DNA of 64,000 nucleotides, from assembly GCA_001599595.1 (NCBI GenBank), contig BCHH01000009.1:2048503-2112502 (forward strand), given 5' to 3'. The position numbers were made by a program, and so were the translations under genes. Each line of letters starts with the position of its first letter. Position 1 is the first letter of the stretch. The notes beneath the pieces were generated by a model, which saw only the letters and a program-made list of their open reading frames with translations, was not told the DNA's origin and did not search any database. Below are positions 34,743 to 44,866 of the stretch, one piece after another. The DNA is from Beverwykella pulmonaria. Lineage: Eukaryota; Ascomycota; Dothideomycetes; Pleosporales; Melanommataceae.

Positions 34743-36392
34743 ATGGCTAGAAAAGATCCTTCACCAACAGGGCTCTATGGGCTTCCAAACGAAATTCTCC
34801 TCGAGATTGTTTCCCTCCTTAGCACACCAGATCTTAGGCGTCTCAGTCGAGTCAACCGCGGACTTCAATTTTTTATTGCGGATTACCTGGTTCGGTATCG
34901 GTATAATGTCGGGCTTGTCGCCCTGCCGAAGGAACTCATACTCGAAATCGTGCAGCACCTGGGTCGCCAAGAAGACCGTAGTCGTCTCGCGCGAGCAAGC
35001 CAGAGGGTTTACCCACTTGTCATGAACTATATCGCTCGCCATAACGTGCGATACGGCGAAAGCAGCCTGTTGAATTATGCGGCTAAGAGGAACCTCAAGG
35101 GAATGGCTCGAATGATACTACATCTAGGTGGGGATGTAAATACTCAAAGCGGATTCCGATTAGGCACCACGGGCAAGCGGCTAACTCCGCTCGCGATCGC
35201 GGCTTTATATGGGCATGGAAAGATGGTCAGGGTGTTACTGGAAGCTGGAGCTAGTCATTTCGTTCACGGAATGAGGATTCCGCTTGCGGTAGCCATATCC
35301 CAACGACATGAGACTGTGGCTTTGAGACTTTCTCAAGAGCTGGATCCCGGCGACGTGATCCTTAAGAATACAGGGGGCACGGCGTTGCAGATGGCTTGTG
35401 GGGCGAAACTTGTAAACTTAGTCCGGTACTATCTCGAACGCGAATCGCGATGCGGAGGGCGTCTAAAGGTCCATGACCTCAGCACGGCCTTGTACGTTGT
35501 CCTCCGGAAGGATGCTAGTAGGGACGATTTTATCAAGAGGGAGTTGCATGAAGATGTTTACCAGATCGTATTGATGCTCTTGCAGTACGGTGCAAATCCC
35601 GATATTTGCATTAAGATGGGATTTTCACACCCCATCACCGCCCGGGCTATTGCCTCTAGGCATCCAGATCCACGGGTGAGGATCTTGTTTGCAAAAGCAA
35701 CGCCTGAAACGGAATCCAAAGTATCCAACTTGCTGATTGGGCGGTCTTGGATAGTCTCGCCCGAAGATAAGGCTCTCACATTCCATGAACTCCAATCGGA
35801 AGCATCACCCTCTGAAGCTAGCCACTATGCTAGATTGTGGGATTTCCTTGAAAGGCCAAACGCAGAAATATCGAATTTGATGGATGAGGATGAGACTGAA
35901 TATAGAGGAACAAATTATGAAGATTTCACATTGACCACTTCTGATATTTCAGACTTAGAGGAGGGCAGAATGCAGTGGCTGAAAAAGAAGTCGGAACCCA
36001 TGGAGCCTCCTCCCTTGTCGTCATTCCCGCAACTTGGTATTCCAAAAGCAAGCGCACAGCATATCGCCAAGGACTTTTGGGCCAAAATACCGGCCGAGGC
36101 TTCCCTAGGTGTTGATTCGGTTCAAATGCTTAGCATTGGTGGTATGGGTTCTATTTCACGGAAGGTGAAGCAGTTGGAGAAGTCAGTGGAAACAGAGCCT
36201 TTTCCACGACTGGGGAAAACAGGCATAACTTCAAATGATACTGGAACGGATCTATGGGCTCGTTTCGCAAAAGACAGGGTTTCTCAAAGTGCAGGCGACA
36301 TCCAGCGGACATCTCCACGCAAAGAAGGAACCGGTATGACATCTGTGCGAAAGCCGTCGAAGAAGAAGAAATGGGAACCACTATTGATTTAA
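34743..36392 (+). CDS. F-box and ankyrin-repeat protein
   Basis: A single exon of 549 residues from ATG 34743. Two tandem F-box-like segments open the protein: GLYGLPNEILLEIVSLLSTP (about 10-50) and ALPKELILEIVQHLGRQ (about 60-98). Ankyrin-type repeats follow to about 300, with LNYAAKRNLKGMARMILHLG, TPLAIAALYGHGKMVRVLLE and ALQMACGAKLVNLVRYYLE. Family knowledge: F-box proteins dock onto Skp1 in SCF ubiquitin ligases, while ankyrin repeats bind targets. The C-terminal third is disordered and contains two related blocks, FPQLG...DFWAKIPAE (near 428) and FPRLG...DLWARFAKD (near 487). The gene is intact although it lies between repeats. The substrate is unknown. Confidence 0.85.
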   Translation: MARKDPSPTGLYGLPNEILLEIVSLLSTPDLRRLSRVNRGLQFFIADYLVRYRYNVGLVALPKELILEIVQHLGRQEDRSRLARASQRVYPLVMNYIARHNVRYGESSLLNYAAKRNLKGMARMILHLGGDVNTQSGFRLGTTGKRLTPLAIAALYGHGKMVRVLLEAGASHFVHGMRIPLAVAISQRHETVALRLSQELDPGDVILKNTGGTALQMACGAKLVNLVRYYLERESRCGGRLKVHDLSTALYVVLRKDASRDDFIKRELHEDVYQIVLMLLQYGANPDICIKMGFSHPITARAIASRHPDPRVRILFAKATPETESKVSNLLIGRSWIVSPEDKALTFHELQSEASPSEASHYARLWDFLERPNAEISNLMDEDETEYRGTNYEDFTLTTSDISDLEEGRMQWLKKKSEPMEPPPLSSFPQLGIPKASAQHIAKDFWAKIPAEASLGVDSVQMLSIGGMGSISRKVKQLEKSVETEPFPRLGKTGITSNDTGTDLWARFAKDRVSQSAGDIQRTSPRKEGTGMTSVRKPSKKKKWEPLLI

Positions 36393-36980
36393 GATTACCA
36401 TGAAGTCACTTGGACTCATTTTGTCTGATATGCTGTTTCACTGCTTGATAAACAGGAAGAAAGAATATAGTTTTACGAGGGCGATCCTCTTATCCTCCAG
36501 ACATTTTACTCCATTTTCTTCTTCTCTGCCGACCTACCGCTCACAGGTTCTCTTTTTTCCGCCTCACGCATGCCCATAGTCTAATGATCTCAACTTGTTC
36601 AATAACTTTCGGAATGTGGTCGATTTTGGGAGGTGCGTCGGCTGGCATCCCCAAATTGATGATAGAAGCCTATGTCTTATCTGCCGGTGCAAGCTCTTGT
36701 AGTGTCCATCCTTGGGTACACTATCTGCCATATTAAAAGGATTTGCTGTTGCTGATAAAGTCGCTGATTGAAACCTTAAATATATATAAATAGGAATTAG
36801 TAGCATCATGGTGCTAGCGGATTATAGAGTTGAGAGATTTTGAAAGTTCCGCGCTACTTGCCTATGCAGCAAGTATCTATTCAGAAGTATTTCAGAATTG
36901 AATTTTGCTATAACTAGCATCAGTATTGGATATATCCATTAGGTCTTGAATGAATGTGACTTCTTCGTCGTCTGCTCCCT
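36393..36980. other. AT-rich intergenic DNA
   Basis: No supported gene or recognised repeat; 3' flank of the F-box/ankyrin gene. Confidence 0.35.
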
Positions 36981-37239
<259 letters not shown>

Positions 37240-37918
37240 TCCCTAGTATGAGAAAGAATGACATAGCGCGGTATGTTTGTCGCCGAGGAATTCGATTGTG
37301 CTGAACTCACCATTCGCCATTATCTCTAAGCATTAAAGAACGCATGGTAAGACGGTGGGAGAGTTTCAAGCGAGAAAATCATCAAGGCGGGTCAAAGAAA
37401 GGTGTGCTGTGCCGGTTCATTGAAGACTTCTGGATGCGCTGGTAGGTAGAGCATTAAGCGAATATTCTAACGTGGCTCTATGGGTCGCGACTGGTCTTCG
37501 GAGAGTATTTTGGGTATGGATTATAATGATGCTTCTGAGGATATAGTATCACCAATAGCCATATCGAGACACTCAGTGTTGCCACCGCTAGCAGGGAGGA
37601 TGGCCGACTCGCATCGGCCATGACCTTGTGGGCGTCTAGCTTTTGAGGCGGAATGGGGACATTGAAAAATTGGGCAAATGTGGTTGGCTTTGGGACCACT
37701 CTCGCTTAGCACAGGGTTGTGGCGGTCAAGCACAGCATTTCTGTAAGGGTTTTCTGATGGGGACAATGATCAAATGGAGACTGCGTTGTTCTAGGTCAGA
37801 TCAAGTCAGAGCAGCTTATATGCTGTCTGACCAAGATCAACTAGCTACATCTGGACAAGCTTAAACCGTTACAATTTCTCTGATAAACGCCCAAGAACCT
37901 GGAAAGATTATGGGATGA
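37240..37918. other. AT-rich intergenic DNA
   Basis: No supported gene. Open frames are short. Confidence 0.35.
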
Positions 37919-37967
37919 TGTAACCAAAAAGACGTCTTAATTATATATTTCTAGAATAGACATATAT
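37919..37967. repeat. Short dispersed block, copy 1
   Basis: A segment of about 49 bp, with the core CCAAAAAGACGTCTTAAT and CTAGAATAGACATATATGT, recurs almost exactly at 39899-39948. It abuts SINE-like copy 2 here and lies inside an LTR there. Confidence 0.7.
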
Positions 37968-38420
37968 GTATTGCGCCGTAGCAAAGTGCTACTTTGCGCG
38001 AATATACTACTGGCACGGGTTGAAGGCTTGGATGCATGGTGCAGGGAACAGGTCTTGGTTTCTTTGTCAGCTGCCTGCTTCGTCACCACTCAACGCGGTA
38101 TATATATGGGGACCCGAACACGACATCGCACAAAAACCATCGCAACGAACAGAACAATCAATGAGACAGACCACCCTCACACACGAAACACATCCCAATG
38201 AGACCATGAACTTTTCTTATATCTTTCACCACTTCTTTCTTTCATTTTGGTTTGGTAGCTAGATACAACGAAATTGAAATAGTCTACTGCCAAACCTCCA
38301 TCTTGATTCTTCTACCTCCTTCAGTGCATTGTTACTTCGGACATCGCATGGCTGCGAGTCGCCTTCCACCCGTGTGATATTTCCATTTCACACACATTTA
38401 CTCCACCGCAGTATACTGCT
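37968..38420 (+). mobile_element. SINE-like repeat, copy 2
   Basis: The longest copy, 453 bp. It starts GTATTGCGCCGTAGC and ends CACCGCAGTATACTGC, with matching blocks along the full length of the reverse-oriented copy at 34046-34453 and the shorter one at 47601-47912. Confidence 0.65.
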
Positions 38421-39835
38421 TACAGATGACAAAAGAGACTCTGAATCTTGGTTCACCTTCTGGGCCGTCCTGATCATTGGTGGAATGAGCATCTTCCTAG
38501 CTTTCGTACAAGTCGTTCTCCAAATCGTACAGATTAGCCTGCAGATAAAAGGTCCTAAGTTCGGGTTCAAACCTGTCACTCAGCCTAGCTTTGAACTACG
38601 CCTTTAGCCGTTGGCTTGCACTCTTCTAATACTACTTCGTTCTCGCCATAAAGGAGCATATTTGCCTGGACGAACAGCCATTTCGGCTCCTTTTTCGCGA
38701 GGATGATATCTCGCCACAAGAGGTATTCGTTGTGCACCCGGAAAAGCTCTTCGTAGTACTCGCAGTATCACTGGACGTCTGCGGTGTAGCAGTATATGTG
38801 CAAGCGTAGCAGCATGCACCCAGGTGTTGGCTTGCCATATGAGACAATCTTTAATCGATCAACATTTACAATGAGATTCTCCCTCCCAGAGTCACAGTGC
38901 ATTGTGACAAAACTATTGCTGTCGGCCAGGAGGCATTTCAGGAGGCAAAATGAGCCTGGAGTTGTTAGCTATGATTGAGGGCGTAGGCATAGGAGGGATT
39001 CCTATTCGACCATGGGCCTGACCCATTTCTAGGAGGCAACGTTAGCACGCTTGAATTAAGACATTTGGCAACAATAATATAGAACTTACCCCTTGCTCAG
39101 CGTTAAAATTAACCAGTCCACGAAGGTCATCTATTCCGAGCTGCATGTATGTATTATATGTCACTACATGTCCATCAGTACCTCTTCTCTTGTATTACTA
39201 ACATACCTACAATCTGCGGCGGTGATTTCGGAGCTGGCATTATATCCAAATGTTACGGTTATATCACGCGACATTACTTTATCACGTGACATTTACTAGC
39301 TATACATAGGGGTCCTCTCGCCCAACCTTCTCTGATACACAGAGAGCTCAATTCACCTGATTTAGACCCCGACACCAAACAACTGAAATAACTCCAGATC
39401 ATCCATCAGATAAGCACCCATGAGCTTCGCTCTACGCTCATCTACCGTTGTTGCTAAATAGCCAAATCGCCTTGTTTAGGTCTGTCTTAGCATATACCAA
39501 GACGCGATAGGCTGCCTATTTGGCGGATTTATGGGTGGACTGTCCTTGTCGAAATTGAACCTGCCTTCAACCATCATTCTTCCAGTGCTGTGGCCGAGGA
39601 GTTCGTGAAGAATGACTTACTAGTAATAGGCGGAATATTGGCTTTCTGGAAAGCTTCCAGTTTAGTGGGGTTGACGAAAGAACTTTGCTGTGCCTTGTTT
39701 CTCTCAGAACTTATGTGATTTGCTACTATGACGTTCTTGAAGCCGCATTGATTACGGGTGTCGTTGTACTGTGCAACTCTGAGTTTTCGTCTGATAAGCG
39801 GACTTAAGCACCTACTTTTGGTAATTGATTCCTGG
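38421..39835. other. AT-rich gene-poor DNA
   Basis: Small open frames only; no domain was recognised. Confidence 0.35.
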
Positions 39836-40048
39836 TGTCGTGATAGAACAAAATTGATCGAGAGATTGATGTTGGTTGTATTTTCTACAGAGGAGCTGTA
39901 ACCAAAAAGACGTCTTAATTTTATATTTCTAGAATAGACATATATGTCTACTGCTTAATATCTATAGTCTTACCAAGCACGCTAGGAGCCTGCTAAGATA
40001 GTGAAAGTAAACATAGAGGTGACTCATAATGTGACCCACGGGCCGACA
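39836..40048 (-). mobile_element. Solo LTR family A, copy 1
   Basis: Bounded by TGTCGTGATA and GGGCCGACA, so it ends TGTC...GACA. It shares TCTACAGAGGAGCT, TCTTACCAAGCACGCTAGGA and GTGACCCACGGGCCGACA with copies at 47223 and 56672. The dispersed 49 bp block at 39899-39948 interrupts it. No internal retrotransposon domain lies beside it. Confidence 0.6.
39899..39948. repeat. Short dispersed block, copy 2
   Basis: Near-identical to 37919-37967, here inserted in the middle of the family A LTR, directly after AGGAGCT. Confidence 0.7.
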
Positions 40049-42774
40049 GTTTCTACTAGCGATGAGATATACGGTAGTATTTAAGTGAATCGCGGATACA
40101 CCGCATCATTTATTGCGGCACAATCAGAATTTTCATCTCGGTTCAATCATACCCGCGTGAATAGCCACCGACACTGTCACTCAGATCACGTGTACTCTCC
40201 AAATAGCGCTATACGAGACTCTAATTTATGAATTTGTGTCTGTTCAGGAGACAACAAAAAAGCAGTATTTGAAGTTGTGTGCCAAGCGGGTGAATACATA
40301 CAGGCTTGACTCTCAAAATGGTTTAGCGTCTATATCGATCTGATCGTCCCACCCCCTAAAGTTCCAAGGTCCGGGCTGTAAAACATGTCCACTGACGGTG
40401 CAGCGGAAAATGAAGAAAGGTATGGACACCCTTGCAAAGGATGAGCTTAAGTTGCCATCGCTCGTCTCCGAGACATGGTTAGCGCACGCAATATCTCGGC
40501 GCCAAAAGTCCGCGCTTCCGACGGACAAACCTAAGGATATGCCAAAGGATAAGGCACGCCGGCGATAAGGAGGCTCTGGTTGGCGTTAAAGTGGGGTGGC
40601 AATCTATATAAAACTCAATTAGCGAAAATCGAAATCACGAAAATTATAATATCTACTACATTTGTCTATTACTATAAGAATAAACTTAATGTACAATTGC
40701 CTCGTACCTAGGTAATGTAGATCTTGTCCGCCTAAGCAGTGTCAATGGCATAGTAACACCTTCAATATTTTACTTAGTAATGGTTCTAGGCCTGTGAGGC
40801 TGAGCATATTTAGATTCTAGATGCAAGCCATTCGTTTACTGTGGTTGCCGGGATAAGTTTTGTATGTTGCCACCGATGCCAACCCTGACTGTTTTAAATA
40901 TAGAATTTTATAATACAGCCACAGATACAGTTCGTAGCCTGCCATATGGAAGACCAACATCTGCACCCCATTTATGTAAGTATTTAAAGGGCCTATCAAT
41001 GAGCGAGAAGCTTCCAAAAAGTACTTACTCAGCTGCTTAGAAATGCTAGTGGCGCCATCTTGGCTCTGTGGCAAATATACAAAACTTATCCCGGCAACCA
41101 CAGTATACCCTAGATTAATAAATTACTAGAAGGTTGGGAATTATCCTACCACCTTTCAAAAATAAATTTTTAAAAGCACAGATCACTATTGCCACATACA
41201 CGGCCCTCCCATGAACAAATGTCTAGCTCTATCCGTGTGTCTGCCATACAAATATTTTGATTTCCATGCAAATTCTGTCTGTGCGGTGGCTTGCGCTAGC
41301 TATCCACTCATGAGAGGGCCATGTACTTAAGCGAAGCCATCTTCCGGATACCCTCCCTCGCTAAACCCTATTTTTCGTGAAATCATATCATACCTCCCTA
41401 CTCTCCCCCTCCTACTCATCCTCTACCCTACCTGTCACAATTACTTGGAAACACAATATTCTCAACGCCATTCCACTGCCTAAGAAACATATTTATCCAT
41501 CTCGCAATATGACATTTGATCGGAAATTCGTTTAGGTAATTACCTAGCCCAGGTGATTAGATCAGTTATGGAGTGCGTTAGGATTTAAGCAATTAACGTT
41601 TGCCAAGATTTGCTTAAATTTACAGCTGCTTAAAATATGGCCACGTGCAAGCATCCTTGGTTAAATGCACAGACAACACCAGACGGACCCAACTTCGTTT
41701 TGCCGAAACTTACGGACATTGCTGTGGCCATAGTAGTAGAACAATTAGGCGTCTCAAGGCTGGTCACTACAACAATCTTTAGTTCTGAGATCGCAGGTTC
41801 TAGATCGCAGGTTCTGGAACAATTATATCTCAACACGTTGTAACCGAACGCATCAAGCCATTCCTATCAATTGCCTTTTTTAGATCACTAGAGATATTGT
41901 AGTTTCCGCCATGGACTGCTGTGTCCAATATTATTCAATATTGATCATGTGGTTTCTAGGCCGATCCATCCTCAAGCATAAGCGAAATGCAGAAGAAAGG
42001 CTTCGGAAAGCACTAGAGATCGGCAAGCTAAGACTGAACGCCATGGTTAGCGGGCCGGCTTTTCCGGAACCCATAGGGCGATGAGCTCACGTGTGGGAAC
42101 GGAATTTAATGACCAAGCCAAATATAGGGGATATTGACAAGAGCCCCGTTCGCAACGAAGTCGACATCGAGTCTTCCGAGCTTCGACACTCTGCCCGACC
42201 ACAACATGCTTTCAACTACCTGCCCGCCAAAAGCGTTCTCCTCTTCCTATTCATAACATGATTGTTGTGAGTCTTCTCTAGCTCTGAACAACTTGGCCGT
42301 GAATAACTCACTCACGTAATATCTGTTCCTATCAAGCCGCTAACTACTTGTATTGCTATTGTGGCCTTCATAAATCAAAAGTCATAAATACACCGTTGCT
42401 TAAAAATAAGCCAGTAAGTTCTCATAGCAAAACTAGTACATATATAGGGCTAGCAAAGACTAACAGGAAGATTTAAAGACTCTACTAAAAGGTATAGGCA
42501 TGATCTTATTGTTAACTACGACTCCTAAGCCTCGCGGAGCACAGCCTCGTTGAAATTCGATATAATTCAGCACCTTATCAAAGAGGACAAGCGCAACTAG
42601 ATTTGGTGGATGGATATCGACACTCTGATTACATATACTAGAATCCGGCTTAAGGACGTTATTGAAACGAGTTTAGTCAACGCTACTGTTCTTATAAATA
42701 TTGACTGTTGCTTTCTAATAACTAGTAAGTTATAAGTACAACAGTTTTTCTACATAACTAAGTATATTTCCTAA
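40049..42774. other. AT-rich gene-poor DNA
   Basis: 2.7 kb with no supported gene. The sequence is strongly AT-rich with frequent stops in all frames, as expected of old repeats altered by RIP. Confidence 0.4.
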
Positions 42775-43046
42775 TGTGATGGGCTGCGCCCTATTTGGCT
42801 AATCTTCTAGCCTTGCTTACAAACAAGTATAGCAGCACGGATCCCGCGATCGAGCATGACAGCACGGATCCCGCGAACGAGCCATGAAAGCACGGATGTT
42901 GCGAACGAGCCATAGCAACACGAATTCGACAAATAAACCATAGCAACGCGTAGGAGCCTCAACTATAATATATCTACTGGCTCTTGAAACCTTCTTCCTT
43001 CTTATGCTTTACTTCTGTTAGCATTAGAATGTAATGCAAACTTGTA
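42775..43046 (+). mobile_element. LTR-like repeat family B, copy 1
   Basis: Starts TGTGATGGGCTGCGCCC and extends to about GCAAACTTGTA. The 3' half matches 47457-47600 on the other strand: ACGCGTAGGAGCC, ATATATCTACTGG and AATGCAAACTTGT. The TG start and a CA end in the other copy suggest an LTR. A 28 bp tandem array lies in its middle. Confidence 0.5.
42834..42944. repeat. 28 bp tandem array, 4 units
   Basis: Units start at 42834 (27 bp), 42861, 42889 and 42917, each beginning with AGCACGGAT or AACACGAAT and ending with GAGCCATGAA, GAGCCATAGC or similar. Divergence grows from left to right. Confidence 0.8.
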
Positions 43047-43940
43047 AAAAGACTTTAGTCTGTTCCTCTTTACCTAGCCTAACTACAATTATAGCAACAG
43101 TAAAACGATGGCGCTTTTATAGCACGCTCTGTACATTTTCCTTATTAGATATCTTGCTAGGATTAGTACTCTCTATAATACGGACCTCTTAGAAGACAAG
43201 GACAATATATACAAGCAATAGGTGATATAGGATTATCTACATGTCCAAGTCTCCGCTATTTAAATATTCCTTAATAGCTTCTTAGAATACAATAAATACT
43301 TTTCTATAAGAAATTGGATGCAATAGATGGATACAATAGAGAGAAGGAAATTAGCAATGCCATAACTTTGGAATATATTTTGTAGATACGTATATGCATA
43401 TAAAAGAAGAGGATGCAACTAAAATCTTTATAGAAAGGTATGAGAATATAATTGTTTGGAATTTTGAAGTAACCGTCTATCTACTGTATGTTATTGCCTT
43501 CAGGAGGAATATTTAAAGTAGCGAAGCAGATCAAGACAGAGGAAAAAAAATTATGAATGTCCTACGTTACGCAACGTCTACCATCCGTGCTTGGTACCAA
43601 GCCACGTGTGAGCACAACACCTTTCACCTTGCTCTGCTCCGTACCGAGCCACGTGCGAGCGCAGCACCTACCACTCGGCCTTGCTCGGTACCGAGTGCAG
43701 CGAAGTTGCATGTGGCGCGAGTAAGTTCTACAATATCTACTAGTTGGGTTTTGCAAAACATCACTATTTTTTATTATTTAAAGTAACAACATGCAATACA
43801 CTTGCTTTGAGCAAGCTGTCACCGAGTGGCACTGCCAAGGATACTGTATTCTACAGAACCCTCCGATCGAGGAGCTCGGCAACTAACCGACATAACCTTT
43901 AATTGTGCAACCGCGCCCTAATCGGGCTCGGTCTACACAC
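43047..43940. other. Possible degraded retrotransposon interior
   Basis: The DNA following LTR-like B can be read on the plus strand as a broken protein-like frame with many TAG and TAA codons (for example LNSFLEYNKYFSIRNWMQ). The region is AT-rich. A gag-like origin is only a guess. Confidence 0.25.
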
Positions 43941-44012
43941 GAACCAGACCCCTGGTGCATGAACCAGACCCCTGATGCACGAACTAGACTCCTGACACAC
44001 GAAGCATACCTG
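43941..44012. repeat. 20 bp tandem array, about 3.5 units
   Basis: Exact 20 bp periodicity: GAACCAGACCCCTGGTGCAT, then GAACCAGACCCCTGATGCAC, then GAACTAGACTCCTGACACAC and a partial fourth. All differences between units 2 and 3 are C/T or G/A transitions. Confidence 0.85.
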
Positions 44013-44866
44013 AGTACTTATTTAACGCGTAGGACCTCTGGTTGAGCTCCTTACCCAACGTCCTGTATGGTAACCATATCGCACCTGAGATTGCATCCGT
44101 AGTCTCCAATAGCCAATTGAGCCCTGATTATAAACTACTGATAACCTCTCGTGACGAGTATTTCAGCCGCACGGCTAGCAATTTGCAAACGAAGTTTGTT
44201 AGTTCAGCCGTTAATAAATGCTTCTATAGGCCTAGTCTAGCGTAAATTAATATTTTTAATTACGCCTAGAAGAGACCACATTGTCTAGAAAACCATCTGA
44301 TATTCTATGTATAGTCGACTCGTGCTTAGGCGATTGCAACTCGTTAGATTATTTCAGTTAGCCAATGCAATTGCGCTAACAAAATTAACTATCATAAATA
44401 TTTTCACCTTGCTCGGAAATCTAATATATCGTCTAGACTTCATATAATATCGCCCTATCGAAAGCTACTTTCTATGAGGAAGACGAGTTTCCTATCAAAG
44501 AAAGTCGAATCTAGCCCAAAACATTAGAACATGGACTGATACCAAACATTGGAACTTTAATGTGGACTCATACGAAACATTAGAACTTTAACGCTGACAC
44601 CGTATAGGATTCTGGCCTGCGCCTTTTCAACTGTAGTTTTCTTCCAAGGCAACTCATAAGATAGTTATGTGTAGCGAATATGATACGAGAACATCAGAGT
44701 AAGTGAATGGCCAGAATAAAAAAGATCCTGTCTAGATCAAAATACGTGATGAGGGAGGGTACAAAATCCGCGGTCGTCCTCCACGTTGGGGTTTTTTTTT
44801 GTCTCATCACTTCACTCACCACCTGAATCCATCTTTCCAGTTCAATCCCTTTTGACCGACCCCGAA
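44013..44866. other. AT-rich DNA and promoter of the Ser/Thr repeat protein
   Basis: Contains a loose repeat around 44517-44600 (three spaced ATTAGAAC / ATTGGAAC motifs). A TC-rich leader precedes the ATG at 44867. Confidence 0.35.

Noticed and set aside
37968..38420. SINE-like repeat as a MITE
   Set aside because: The end GCTTACAG resembles the MITE terminus in one copy only; other copies lack inverted ends.
42834..44012. Possible CRISPR-like array (28 bp and 20 bp units)
   Set aside because: Units are contiguous without unique spacers, diverge along the array, and the host is a eukaryote.
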